Below are positions 29,481 through 37,498 of a stretch of DNA of 64,000 nucleotides, one piece after another (the first letter of the stretch is position 1; each line of letters opens with the position of its first letter). Source of the DNA: an uncultured Dokdonia sp. (GTDB lineage: Bacteria; Bacteroidota; Bacteroidia; Flavobacteriales; Flavobacteriaceae); assembly GCF_947492815.1 (NCBI RefSeq), contig NZ_CANLOB010000007.1, positions 1 to 64,000 on the forward strand. Direction: 5' to 3'. Made by a program: the position numbers and the translations under genes. Under the pieces are notes generated by a model. It saw only the letters and a program-made list of their open reading frames with translations. It did no database searches and was not told the DNA's origin.

Positions 29481-30086
29481 TTACTGATGACTCCAATTAT
29501 CAGGTTCGTCACTATTGCCTGGAGATAATCCGATAATATCACCATCGGTGTTGACGCCTAGGCCTACGACCATTCGGTTGACATAGTTAAAGTAACTCGT
29601 GACTTGGTTGATTTCTAGGATTTCGCCTTCAGAGAAGCCTACGGTTTTTAAATGATCTATATCTTTTTTGGTGATGGTGTGATGGGCTTGGGTGAGTTTT
29701 TGCGCGTGTATAATACCGTCTTTATAATGATTATCAAAGAAGGTATGCGCAGTATTGTCTTGTACACGTTGATAAAAAGCAGCTGCACGGACATCATCTG
29801 CCAATAATCGTGTGAATCCTGCAAGGTGATGTTGCACACAGTAATCACAGGTATTGAGATAACTCACATACACGCCTATAGCTTCTAGATACCATTTGGG
29901 CAAGGTATTATTGGAATTGTGAAGCACACTTTTGTATAAGGTCATATGTCCTTTTAATGTATGCGGACGTAAACTATGTATGGACAATACATTATCTACA
30001 TTATTATCAGGGCCTTTTACGCGGTCGTACATACGTTTTAAAGGGCCTTCTGCTTCATCGTATCCTAGGGTTTTTATCCAACTCAT
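29481..30086 (-). CDS. AhpD-like / carboxymuconolactone decarboxylase-family peroxidase-related protein
   Basis: 201 aa. The motif TCDYCVQHHLAG has the CxxC and following His of the AhpD-like redox site; the sequence around PKWYLEAIGVYVSYLN is typical of the 'peroxidase-related enzyme' group. Probably a cytoplasmic thiol peroxidase or alkylhydroperoxidase; the in vivo reductant is unknown. It stands alone on the minus strand. An TTTCGCTTTAAGCGAAA variant palindrome lies just upstream (30109-30126). Confidence 0.85.
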   Translation of the reverse strand: MSWIKTLGYDEAEGPLKRMYDRVKGPDNNVDNVLSIHSLRPHTLKGHMTLYKSVLHNSNNTLPKWYLEAIGVYVSYLNTCDYCVQHHLAGFTRLLADDVRAAAFYQRVQDNTAHTFFDNHYKDGIIHAQKLTQAHHTITKKDIDHLKTVGFSEGEILEINQVTSYFNYVNRMVVGLGVNTDGDIIGLSPGNSDEPDNWSHQ

Positions 30087-30191
30087 ATCTTAAAATTTCT
30101 TTTTCTTTTTTCGCTTTAAGCGAAAATATGGAATACAGAAGTAAAAGTCGAGAGCATTATTTAAAACATATCTTATATCAATGACATTATA

Positions 30192-30539
30192 TCAACTTTC
30201 TAAACATTCTTTCCAAGACAATAAAATTTCTTTCCAATCTTCTAATGGAATAACTATTTTTTCACTTTCATCTTGAGTATAAAACCAAACTTCAAAATGA
30301 GTAGGTGTAATAAAAGCATTCCAATATAAATCTAGTGTTCGTCCCGCACTCCATTCTGGGTCTTCTATTTGATCAAAGCCTCCATTAATAGCAAGTTCAA
30401 TATCATTAATAAACTCATCAACATCAGTAACATATTGAAATATATCTATATACCCTTCTAATGGCCCTGAGATATCACAACCCCAATAAGGGTCTTTCTT
30501 AATTATCAAATTATATTTTTGTAGAACTGCTGTATTCAC
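30192..30539 (-). CDS. small immunity-like protein
   Basis: 115 aa, acidic, no signal peptide. Trp-rich motifs (DPYWGCDISGP, DPEWSAG, YWNAFITP, DWKEILLSWKECLES) give it the look of polymorphic-toxin immunity proteins, but I cannot name a family. No toxin is adjacent, so it would be an orphan immunity gene. Start at the ATG whose upstream sequence carries a CGCTTTAAGC palindrome fragment. Confidence 0.6.
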   Translation of the reverse strand: MNTAVLQKYNLIIKKDPYWGCDISGPLEGYIDIFQYVTDVDEFINDIELAINGGFDQIEDPEWSAGRTLDLYWNAFITPTHFEVWFYTQDESEKIVIPLEDWKEILLSWKECLES

Positions 30540-30652
30540 CTATACTTTTTCGCTTTAAGCAAACATACAAAACCCTTCTACAACAACGGTTTGAAAAAAA
30601 AGTAAACTTTTTTGCGACTTTTTTAATACATATCTTACTAATGGAGTATACA

Positions 30653-30818
30653 TCCTGATAATGCAGTAGAAAATCTATTACATTTTGAAAACACTTCAAA
30701 ATATACCATTGCATTTTTTTTATGTAATAATCCGTAGCGATGCTATGCATAATTTCATAAAAAACATCTTTTATTGTGTTGTCAAACTTCATAACGAAGT
30801 TCTACTACATCATCAGGA
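30653..30818. mobile_element. 166-bp inverted-repeat element, copy A
   Basis: Its ends, TCCTGATAATGCAGTAGAA and TTCTACTACATCATCAGGA, are 19-bp inverted repeats with three mismatches. The centre holds TAGCGATGCTA. It is clearly related along its length to copy B (32242-32408) in the same orientation. No transposase inside, so it resembles a MITE or a very long hairpin. It ends 15 bases before the sigma factor ATG; an open frame on its minus strand (30511-30792) is not credible as a gene. Confidence 0.8.
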
Positions 30819-30832
30819 ATAAATCATCTTTA

Positions 30833-31318
30833 ATGCGCAAAGAAGAAGCATTTACACAACTCATAAAAGAAAACGAAGGGATCATTTTTAAGATTTCCAG
30901 AGTGTATTGTGATACGCTTGAAAATCAAAAGGATCTGTATCAAGATATCGTGTTTCAATTATGGAAAGGGTTTGATAGTTTTAGAGGAGAAGCCAAAGCC
31001 AGTACTTGGATGTATCGTGTGGCATTAAACACAGCCTTTACATTTATTAAAAAGGAAAAACGCAAAGGCACGTCTGTAGGTATAGACAACTTGCATCTGA
31101 AATATGAACCTGATGACCCAATTCTGGAAGAACGACTCGCAGAAATGTATGCTCAGATACGGCAACTTTCTGATGTCAACAAAGGGATTATTCTTCTTTT
31201 ATTAGAAGGTAAAAAGTATGAAGAGATTGCCTCCATTACTGGATTTTCTAGAAGTAAAGTAGCCACACGCATCTCTCGTATTAAAGAAACACTAAGAACA
31301 CAACTGGTTAAAAAATAA
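30833..31318 (+). CDS. ECF-type RNA polymerase sigma factor
   Basis: 161 aa from the ATG at 30833; a longer frame starting at 30776 runs back into the inverted-repeat element. Region 2 (about aa 10-75) includes QKDLYQDIVFQLWKGFDSF and ASTWMYRVALNTAFTF; region 4 (about aa 105-155) has YEEIASITGFSRSKVATRISRIKETL. Directs RNA polymerase to specific promoters. The next gene, five bases away, encodes a two-to-four-helix membrane protein that may act with it. Confidence 0.9.
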   Translation: MRKEEAFTQLIKENEGIIFKISRVYCDTLENQKDLYQDIVFQLWKGFDSFRGEAKASTWMYRVALNTAFTFIKKEKRKGTSVGIDNLHLKYEPDDPILEERLAEMYAQIRQLSDVNKGIILLLLEGKKYEEIASITGFSRSKVATRISRIKETLRTQLVKK

Positions 31319-31323
31319 ATACT

Positions 31324-31923
31324 ATGGAACTTGAAGAAATGCAAGCTGCCTGGTCACAAATGAGCCAGGATCTAGAAAAACAAAAACAATTAACAGACGA
31401 AATTATACTCAAAATGACACAACAAAAATATACCTCACAATGGAATAAGATCTTTACTGCCGAAAAAATAGGTGGCGTTATATGCTACATAGGACTTGTC
31501 GTATTATTAGCCAATTTTAAAATATTTGACACCATCGCATTACAAGTATCGGCTATTTTATGCATGCTTATACTCGCTATTCTTCCTATTGTTTCTTTAA
31601 AAACGATACGAGGAATGAAACAAGTGAATGTCACTAAAATGAATTATAAAGAAACCATGGAAACCTATGCAAAAGGAAAGAAAAACTTTGTCAATTTTCA
31701 AAAATTGAACGTTGGGATTAGTTTTCTATTTATGATCCTTACGGTACCTGTTTCGGCTAAGTTATTTAATGACGAAAACTTGTTTGAAACCCTTGATCCT
31801 AAATTAGGAATTGCCGTACCATTTATGCTTGTCTTTTTCGGACTTCTTATTTGGTTTGTGACACGTTGTTATAAAAAGGTGTTACGTAATTCTGAAACGA
31901 TCTTGAAAGAGATTGAAGAGTAA
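31324..31923 (+). CDS. membrane protein paired with the sigma factor
   Basis: 199 aa. About 50 cytoplasmic residues with a coiled-coil-like start (LEEMQAAWSQMSQDLEKQ), then hydrophobic pairs at about 51-95 and 130-190. It begins five bases after the sigma gene. The position and topology are those of membrane partners of ECF sigma factors in Bacteroidetes, so an anti-sigma role is a reasonable inference, though no canonical zinc anti-sigma motif is visible. Confidence 0.7.
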   Translation: MELEEMQAAWSQMSQDLEKQKQLTDEIILKMTQQKYTSQWNKIFTAEKIGGVICYIGLVVLLANFKIFDTIALQVSAILCMLILAILPIVSLKTIRGMKQVNVTKMNYKETMETYAKGKKNFVNFQKLNVGISFLFMILTVPVSAKLFNDENLFETLDPKLGIAVPFMLVFFGLLIWFVTRCYKKVLRNSETILKEIEE

Positions 31924-32241
31924 ACATATACGTTTCCCCTCTAAAAAGAGGGGATTAAGGGGCGTGTTGACTATATATGACATATATACTTATCCTCTTA
32001 AGCTATTAGAATCCTCCCTTCCGTGTGTATTTCATTCATCAATACAACCACCTTCCCTTTTTAGTGAGAAGGTGGTTTACTAAATTATTTAGTTTTATAC
32101 GCTTTCGCGAAATCGAGCTAGCGAGATTCATGACCAAAGGGAGAGCGAAGCGTTAAAGCGGACTCGTGAGACTTGCCTACCGTCAAACAGGTTCACAACC
32201 AAATGCCGAGTGAAACGTTAAAGTGTATATCGTTTATTTAT
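31924..32241. other. repeat-rich intergenic, no gene
   Basis: A CCCCTCTAAAAAGAGGGG hairpin (31935-31952; sequence relative at about 29104) may terminate the sigma operon. A TACGCTTTCGCGAAATCG half-palindrome is near 32098-32115, and TTGCCTACC...CAGGTTCACAA near 32175-32200 resembles 29017-29035. Confidence 0.6.
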
Positions 32242-32408
32242 CCTGCATTATGCAATAGAAAATCTATTCCGTCCTGAAACTGCTGTAAAATATATCGTTG
32301 CACTACGTTTTTAAGTTGAACCATAGCGATGCTATGCTAAAACTCAGAAAACGTCATATTTTATTGCTGTTTCAACCCTCATCACGAAGTTCTATTGCAT
32401 AATGCAGG
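32242..32408. mobile_element. 167-bp inverted-repeat element, copy B
   Basis: CCTGCATTATGCAATAGAA at the left end is the exact reverse complement of the right end, and most of the interior is self-complementary around CATAGCGATGCTATG. TTTATTT flanks both sides (32233-32239 and 32409-32415), a candidate target-site duplication, though the sequence is simple. It ends two bases from the amidase stop codon and could also terminate that transcript. Confidence 0.82.
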
Positions 32409-32409
32409 T

Positions 32410-33000
32410 TTATTTCATAGCCACTACTCTTCGGATAGCATCTACGTGATACTTTATGATACGAGAACGACCTTCTGAGGTCATTAATAGTGTATTGAAT
32501 TCTTCTCTATTATCCATAAAGAAGTTCTCTGTAAGAATGGCTGGCATCTTGGTTTTCGTAAGGACATAAAAGTGTTCTTCTTTATCAAGATCTCCATCTG
32601 AAAAATCGGTACGTAATTTCCGATCTGGAAATGTTCTTTGATATTCTTGACCAAAAATAGTAGCAATACGATCGCTATGGGTTTGTCCTGGAGATGTGAA
32701 AATTTCACTTCCTATACCACCGCCTGCATTGGCGTGCACGCTTAAGTAGAAGCACTTTTGACGTGCATAGGCATTAGCACGACGTACACGTGTTTTTAGG
32801 CTTACATCCCAATATTCTGGAGCGATATTTACATATGGAATCTTTAGAAGGGTTAAATCTTGAATAATTCCATTCACAATGGCTCGGTTAAATTCCCCTT
32901 CATAGATCACATTACCATCCCCCCAATCTTTTCGTTTGCCAGGGGTTTGATATTTTCCATTGATGAGACCTCCATGGCCATTGTCTAAGAGTACAAGCAT
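32410..33000 (-). CDS. N-acetylmuramoyl-L-alanine amidase (Amidase_3)
   Basis: 196 aa, the bare catalytic domain. The zinc ligands are H9 (DNGHGG), E34 (IYEGEFN) and H89 (LSVHANAGGG), and catalytic E158 is in ILTENFF. Cleaves the bond between muramic acid and the stem peptide of peptidoglycan. Unlike cell-division amidases it has no signal peptide, so it needs another exit route (phage-like lysis, or delivery) or acts on internalised fragments. It lies at the edge of the toxin island but no immunity gene is obviously paired with it. Confidence 0.9.
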   Translation of the reverse strand: MLVLLDNGHGGLINGKYQTPGKRKDWGDGNVIYEGEFNRAIVNGIIQDLTLLKIPYVNIAPEYWDVSLKTRVRRANAYARQKCFYLSVHANAGGGIGSEIFTSPGQTHSDRIATIFGQEYQRTFPDRKLRTDFSDGDLDKEEHFYVLTKTKMPAILTENFFMDNREEFNTLLMTSEGRSRIIKYHVDAIRRVVAMK

Positions 33001-33115
33001 TTTTTAACGTATTTATATATACATACAATGTATTTGAAACTATCTTCTAAGGCAATCGTATTTCATACTTTAATCTGTCTTTTCAGTAGTTTAAAATTTG
33101 CTTACCTAAATGAAC

Positions 33116-33145
33116 AAAAAACCATCGCAAAGCGATGGTTTTTTG
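33116..33145. terminator. bidirectional terminator
   Basis: AAAAAACCATCGC, AAA loop, GCGATGGTTTTTT. Related AAAAAACCACC...GATGGTTTTTT hairpins recur at 35964-35994 and 36971-37002, marking module boundaries in the toxin island. Confidence 0.88.
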
Positions 33146-33159
33146 TTTGTACGTTTTTA

Positions 33160-33214
33160 AAACTATACTATTTCAAATTAGCATAAGCCTGAATCTTATT
33201 TTCTATATACTCTT
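33160..33214 (-). pseudogene. duplicated 3' end of the SUKH immunity gene
   Basis: About 54 bases are identical to the end of the SUKH gene (37015-37068): codons for YIENKIQAYANLK and the stop. The rest of the gene is missing. It lies between a terminator and the next immunity-like gene, a scar of recombination between modules. Confidence 0.88.
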
Positions 33215-33234
33215 TAGTTGTTTCTATTTTTATC

Positions 33235-33582
33235 TCATTCAAACGTAATGGGTATAAAATATGTGCCATTTTCGTCTATTTCTAAGGGTAATGTTATAGG
33301 GCGTCCACCCAATGCACTATTCATATAGTTTAGTGCTTTACCAGTATCATCATCTATACAAACGATAATGAACCCTCCTTTCCAACCATCTTTAGGTACC
33401 GTAGCTCGTGTTACCCAACAATTTTTTATAAATTCTTTTGTATGAAGGTTTTTTTGATTCTTTATAAAATCAGCTCTAAAAGGGATTTCTTTATCGTAAT
33501 AAGACTCATATCCTCTCCATTCATCTAAATCATTGATTATTTTTTGTAATAGATCAGTACAATATTTTTCTGTATAATTCAT
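33235..33582 (-). CDS. small immunity-like protein
   Basis: 115 aa, no signal peptide or membrane segment. Notable motifs are WRGYESYYDKEIPF, WVTRATVPKDGWKGG and GRPITLPLEIDENGTYF. No family recognised. Its place in an all-minus array of single small genes behind toxin fragments suggests immunity. It lies directly beside the SUKH remnant, so it may have come in with a module now lost. Confidence 0.6.
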   Translation of the reverse strand: MNYTEKYCTDLLQKIINDLDEWRGYESYYDKEIPFRADFIKNQKNLHTKEFIKNCWVTRATVPKDGWKGGFIIVCIDDDTGKALNYMNSALGGRPITLPLEIDENGTYFIPITFE

Positions 33583-33629
33583 TTGATTATTTCCAACACA
33601 TTATAGTAAAATCTTGATTCATGTTATTA

Positions 33630-33850
33630 ACCTTGTTGTGCTAATGCTATATCAATAGTATCTTCATTCACGTTAAGCGTCATTCTTTCATTTGACACAA
33701 CCAGTTCTTTAAGTAGGAGAATTTGCTACTGTAAAAATAGTTTGATCGCCCTGCGTATCTATTGCAACTCCTTTATCAGAAAGAGCATTCTGTATGACAG
33801 CTAGAATTTCTGGTTGTTCTGTTTTGAATACTACATTATATGAAAGAAAT
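33630..33850 (-). pseudogene. broken copy of the 34350-34865 immunity gene (C-terminal part)
   Basis: The sequence matches 34350-34570 along most of its length (codons near DIALAQQ, DTIDIAL, TIFTV). An insertion near 33710 shifts the frame (AGTTCTTTAAGTAGGAG against AGCTCTTTAATAGGAG), and the N-terminal half is absent. Confidence 0.85.
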
Positions 33851-33863
33851 GAAAAGAAGTCAA

Positions 33864-34265
33864 TTAAAATGACATAGAAATTATATTAGAAGTAGCACCT
33901 CTGAATCGTATTATAAAATTATAATCAGTTTCTTTTTCTAAAAAATATTTTATAACTCCTAAATCAAGTAACATCTTATCTCCACTGTCCTCAATAGTAC
34001 CTTTAATGAGGTATTCAAAAAAAACATCTTTTGAAATTTGATGACTCTTTTTTTTTGATTCAATTGGAACAATCATAGTTATTCCACTAGGAAATATTTC
34101 ATTATTGTCTTGATCAGTAATCAATAGACCCACTCTTTCTAGGCTTTTGGTTGAGTTACCGAAAACAAACTCTTCTGTTTCTTTATTTTCTGAAAAGAAT
34201 TTGACAGAAAGTAAGAACTTGTTATTCGTATTTTTATTAGCAATAATTATTTTTAATTTTTCCAT
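33864..34265 (-). CDS. hypothetical protein in immunity array
   Basis: 133 aa, Lys/Ile/Phe-rich, predicted mainly beta, no signal peptide (segments KIIIANKNTNNKFLLSVKFF, SGITMIVPIESKKK, YNFIIRFRGATSN). No family recognised. It sits between a broken immunity copy and its intact relative. An immunity role is suggested by position only. Confidence 0.6.
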   Translation of the reverse strand: MEKLKIIIANKNTNNKFLLSVKFFSENKETEEFVFGNSTKSLERVGLLITDQDNNEIFPSGITMIVPIESKKKSHQISKDVFFEYLIKGTIEDSGDKMLLDLGVIKYFLEKETDYNFIIRFRGATSNIISMSF

Positions 34266-34349
34266 TTTTTTAATGAGCTATTATAGCTTCATACTACTTT
34301 AACAAAGAAGACTAAAGTATTTATTTTATTAGATATAAATTTAATCTAT

Positions 34350-34865
34350 TTACGAATCTTGTTGCGCTAATGCTATATCAATAGTATCTTCATTTACGTT
34401 AAGCGTCATTATTTTATTGGAAACAATAAGCTCTTTAATAGGAGAATTTACTACTGTAAAAATAGTTTGATCATCCTGCGTATCTATTGTAACTTCTTTA
34501 TCTGAAAGAACATTCGGTATCATCGTTAGAATTTCTGATTGTTCTTCTTTAAATGTAATTGTATATGAAACAATGTTGTATAAATCATCAATTTTATAAG
34601 AAACAGGTTCTATATCATCTAAGTCTCTATATTTCCCTTTTCTTAATTTTGCAAATATCCCTCGTGCCTCTAGTGGATAAACATCTATATAAATAGTTAT
34701 CATAATTTCAGTTAATTCTTGTGTAGAGCACTTTTTCAAATGATCTAAAAAAACAATTCTTTCTTCCATATATGACCAATATTGATCATCATCATATTCG
34801 CTTTTATTAAATGCATATTTGTATTTAGATTGATAATACAACCATTCTGTTTTTATATTTTTCAT
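34350..34865 (-). CDS. immunity-like protein with a broken paralogue nearby
   Basis: 171 aa from the ATG at 34865; another ATG four codons upstream is possible. The N-terminal half is Tyr/Trp-rich (MKNIKTEWLYYQSKYKYAFN, DDQYWSYMEE); the C-terminal half is acidic beta-rich (YTITFKEEQSEIL, NEDTIDIALAQQDS). The C-terminal half is duplicated as a pseudogene at 33630-33850. No family recognised. Duplication followed by decay is common for immunity genes behind polymorphic toxins. Confidence 0.65.
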   Translation of the reverse strand: MKNIKTEWLYYQSKYKYAFNKSEYDDDQYWSYMEERIVFLDHLKKCSTQELTEIMITIYIDVYPLEARGIFAKLRKGKYRDLDDIEPVSYKIDDLYNIVSYTITFKEEQSEILTMIPNVLSDKEVTIDTQDDQTIFTVVNSPIKELIVSNKIMTLNVNEDTIDIALAQQDS

Positions 34866-34912
34866 GATCAGCATCAATCTGGGTTACGAGGAACATTTGT
34901 ACCTTAAATATT

Positions 34913-35326
34913 TTAACTCAAAAGGTTTTCTCCATTATCTACTCGAGAATTTGTCAATTCATAAAACTCTTTTTCAAATTTTATTAGGTCATCCTGACTA
35001 ATATCTATATCATTACTTGAACTCTGAATAATATGATCAGTAAAATCTTTGTTTAATTCAAGATTCGGATATTTATTCAGGTAATAGGTTAAATAACTAG
35101 GCCATATCCATATACCATCTGTATACAATTCATGAGGTCCAATACTTGAGTCACCATCATCAAATAACCAACTCATCCAAGAAAGAAAAACTTTTCCTCT
35201 TTCTAAATAGAGAATTACAACCTCTAGATCTAAGGAATTTTCATTTATATTAGTATTATTAATGTCTTCAAGTTTTTTTGAAAAACTATAATCATCATGC
35301 CTTTTTAAAAATCCAACTGTTTTCAT
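34913..35326 (-). CDS. immunity protein paired with the His/Cys toxin tip
   Basis: 137 aa. The segment LSWMSWLFDDGDSSIG followed by ELYTDGIWIWPSYLTYYLNKY resembles, from memory, immunity proteins that carry a DGxWxWPxxLxYY motif and follow toxin domains like the one encoded just upstream (35328-35699). One base separates its start from the toxin stop, typical of a toxin/immunity pair. Expected to neutralise that toxin in the cytoplasm. Confidence 0.7.
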   Translation of the reverse strand: MKTVGFLKRHDDYSFSKKLEDINNTNINENSLDLEVVILYLERGKVFLSWMSWLFDDGDSSIGPHELYTDGIWIWPSYLTYYLNKYPNLELNKDFTDHIIQSSSNDIDISQDDLIKFEKEFYELTNSRVDNGENLLS

Positions 35327-35327
35327 T

Positions 35328-35699
35328 TTATTTTATATCAAATATTACAAATTTACCTTTTAAATTATGTTCAAACTCATACAAATCATTAAGACTTACT
35401 TTATCTGTAGGAGCCTGAACTTTAGCGTTTAGAATTTTTGAAAGCTTGGCAGCAGGCCCATTAGGTTTTAAGCCTGAAAAACAGACTACTAATCGTATTG
35501 GCTCTCCCTTTTGATACCCTCTATCCAATAGTAACTTAACAAACGCCTCTGGAGAAATCTTCCGTCCATCAATGATAAATCTTCTTCCATCTCCATGGGC
35601 TAAAACATTAAACCAACCATCATCAGGTCTTTTTTCCAAGCGAATTGAATTTCTTTGAGTTGCTCCATCATTTCCAAAGCGAAAAAATCTATTCCCCAT
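35328..35699 (-). CDS. displaced toxin tip with His/Cys dyad
   Basis: 123 aa from the only in-frame ATG. LAHGDG (H35) and LVVCFSG (C73) after a GYQKGEPIR turn fit the His/Cys arrangement of caspase-like (clan CD) domains found at polymorphic toxin C-termini; this is pattern matching, not a search result. The frame stays open upstream to 35909 (see next entry), so this is the C-terminus of a larger toxin that lost its N-terminus. It may be silent unless recombined behind an intact N-terminus. Its immunity gene follows immediately. Confidence 0.65.
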   Translation of the reverse strand: MGNRFFRFGNDGATQRNSIRLEKRPDDGWFNVLAHGDGRRFIIDGRKISPEAFVKLLLDRGYQKGEPIRLVVCFSGLKPNGPAAKLSKILNAKVQAPTDKVSLNDLYEFEHNLKGKFVIFDIK

Positions 35700-35955
35700 C
35701 CAATCAGCACGACGCTTCCTCCCAATATCACCTATCTTTTCTCGATTTCCTTCTAAAAGATCATCTACCAGCTTCCGTAATCCTTTTATAGCCGTAGCAG
35801 TACTTTTTGCAATCTGAACACCACTATAGATGGCTATAAGTGCTTCAAAAATCTTAAAAAGATCTTCTACAAGGTTTTTAGAAATTACATATTTTACTTG
35901 TGCGCTATCTTAACGCTTGCTTACTTTCTCAAAGAACTTCGCTAACTGATCATAG
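35700..35955 (-). pseudogene. remnant of toxin linker upstream of the displaced tip
   Basis: In frame with the tip, 70 sense codons precede it (ending LEGNREKIGDIGRKRRADW). A TAA at 35910-35912 then interrupts an otherwise continuing reading (YDQLAKFFEKVSKR). The helical segment (FKIFEALIAIYSGVQIAKS) aligns by eye with the 806-aa toxin's helical region (FVEIIINVYFGVKGVLRLGS). So this is a second, shorter toxin C-terminal cassette with the same linker and a different tip. Confidence 0.75.
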
Positions 35956-35963
35956 ATATAACT

Positions 35964-35994
35964 AAAAAACCACCGTTTTTACGATGGTTTTTTT
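35964..35994. terminator. bidirectional terminator between modules
   Basis: AAAAAACCACC, loop, GATGGTTTTTT; near-copy at 36971-37002, including the preceding bases AGATATAACT. Confidence 0.8.
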
Positions 35995-36013
35995 AGATTC
36001 ATTAAAATTATTT

Positions 36014-36613
36014 TCAACCTGGATTACGAGGAGAAGTCCTGTAATAATCTACCAATTTATCATCACTAATTGTAATAATTATCTTATCCGGTGTAACTAC
36101 TAAGGTGTCAATCACACCATCTTGAACTTTGTACGTAATTGTATCCCCTTCCATTTCTTTCTCATACATTATTTCTTGTAACGCTTCATCAATCGCATTT
36201 ATAGTATAAGATTGCCTTAAAAAAATAGTCAACTCTTTATCAAAACGATCGCGACCTTCAGGAAAGAATTCATCTCTATTATCTCCAAGAACAGTTTTAA
36301 CTTCAAAAGACGTAATATCTGACCTTGATGTCATATACTTAGTTTTTGTTTCACTAATTTTCTCATAAGTTTCTTCTATTGTGAAAGCCAAACTAGTAAG
36401 ATCTGGTGTTTTCTCTCTAAAAGAGTATATGTATGTATACAACAGATCGTTTATAGTAGCCCGTTTCTCAAATTTTTGAAAATCTGCTCTTTCTTTATCA
36501 TACTTGGACATCCAATCGTCCAATTCTTTATCAAAGCCTCCACCAATACTATAATCTCTTACTAAGGGTAGTTGATACAAGAACTCTAAATTTAAATCGA
36601 ATTTATTTTTCAT
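36014..36613 (-). CDS. immunity-like protein
   Basis: 199 aa, acidic, no signal peptide or membrane segment. N-terminal LYQLPLVRDYSIGGGFDKELDD, C-terminal DKIIITISDDKLVDYY ending in SPRNPG. Bases at 34878-34905 just downstream of another gene code for a similar terminal VPRNPD and stop, hinting that related genes once sat there too. No family recognised. The position suggests immunity. Confidence 0.6.
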   Translation of the reverse strand: MKNKFDLNLEFLYQLPLVRDYSIGGGFDKELDDWMSKYDKERADFQKFEKRATINDLLYTYIYSFREKTPDLTSLAFTIEETYEKISETKTKYMTSRSDITSFEVKTVLGDNRDEFFPEGRDRFDKELTIFLRQSYTINAIDEALQEIMYEKEMEGDTITYKVQDGVIDTLVVTPDKIIITISDDKLVDYYRTSPRNPG

Positions 36614-36680
36614 AGTAATTCATATAATGCGTGTATTCTATTTTCTTTAATTTACTTCATTATAAATATTAAATTTTTAA

Positions 36681-36956
36681 TCAAGCATCAATTTTTTTAA
36701 GAATACTTCCAGAAACTAAGTACTCCAGTTTTCCAGTTTTTACGTCTATAGTAACAAAACCTACATCAATTGTGGTAGGACTATCTTTAATTAGTTCAAC
36801 ACTATAGGTAACGATGTGCATTGGTTTAGTTCCGCTTCGATCAAATAATGGCGATTTTTCTCTTATCCCACTATATGATAGTGTTCCTTCATCAGGAATA
36901 ATCCCCTCTTTTTTTAAATATTGTCTTACTTTCTCTATAATTTCTTGTTCGTTCAT
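36681..36956 (-). CDS. small hypothetical protein in toxin island
   Basis: 91 aa: helical N-terminus (NEQEIIEKVRQYLKKEG) then beta-rich (MHIVTYSVELI, DVGFVTIDVKTGKLEYLVSG). The second half resembles small proteins with a conserved 'D-x-x-T-G-K-L' turn, common beside toxins, but no firm family can be named. Followed upstream by a module-boundary terminator (36971-37002). Confidence 0.6.
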   Translation of the reverse strand: MNEQEIIEKVRQYLKKEGIIPDEGTLSYSGIREKSPLFDRSGTKPMHIVTYSVELIKDSPTTIDVGFVTIDVKTGKLEYLVSGSILKKIDA

Positions 36957-36970
36957 AAATAGATATAACT

Positions 36971-37002
36971 AAAAAACCACCATAAAATACGATGGTTTTT
37001 TT
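36971..37002. terminator. bidirectional terminator after the SUKH gene
   Basis: AAAAAACCACC, loop, GATGGTTTTTT. Ends the toxin/SUKH transcript on the minus strand. Confidence 0.85.
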
Positions 37003-37021
37003 AGTCCTAGTTAAAACTATA

Positions 37022-37495
37022 CTATTTCAAATTAGCATAAGCCTGAATCTTATTTTCTATATACTCTTGAAACGTATTTGCTAACTTCTTTTTTATTGGA
37101 TATTCTGGTTCATTATCTTCAACATATGCTGGATAACTTGCATATACTGGGGGATTTTCTGAATCTTCAGCATCTGGATCATTGAAATAAAAGAAATCAA
37201 ATTGTTCTCCTCCATCTAAGTCTGCAATCACCCAAAAGTTCTCTCCTATACTCACCCCATAATCCTTTAGTGTCTCTCTTGTATATTTTTGCCTTTCTAT
37301 AGCAAATTGAAAAAAATGACTCATAGACATTAAAAGATTACACCTATTCCCTGCTAATTGAAGAAATTCTCTATAAGCGTTAGGAAAAATAACATTATAC
37401 TCATTTTGATACTTCAAAATGTCTTCCATAACAACGCCTTCATTTGTATATCCATTCAAAACAGGATATTTTTTCAATAAATACATATACTCCAT
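37022..37495 (-). CDS. SUKH (SMI1/KNR4) family immunity protein
   Basis: 157 aa. Family signs: FPNAYREFLQLAGNRCN near the N-terminus, FWVIADLDGGEQFDFFYFN in the middle, and a C-terminal helix NTFQEYIENKIQAYANLK. SUKH proteins are the classic immunity partners of nuclease and deaminase toxins. It starts three bases after the 806-aa toxin stop, which makes the pairing strong. It should bind and block that toxin in the producing cell. Confidence 0.85.
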   Translation of the reverse strand: MEYMYLLKKYPVLNGYTNEGVVMEDILKYQNEYNVIFPNAYREFLQLAGNRCNLLMSMSHFFQFAIERQKYTRETLKDYGVSIGENFWVIADLDGGEQFDFFYFNDPDAEDSENPPVYASYPAYVEDNEPEYPIKKKLANTFQEYIENKIQAYANLK

Positions 37496-37498
37496 AAT

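Noticed and set aside
30511..30792. 93-aa open frame on the minus strand
   Set aside because: Lies mostly in inverted-repeat element copy A, Cys/Lys-rich without family signs, and overlaps the small immunity-like gene.
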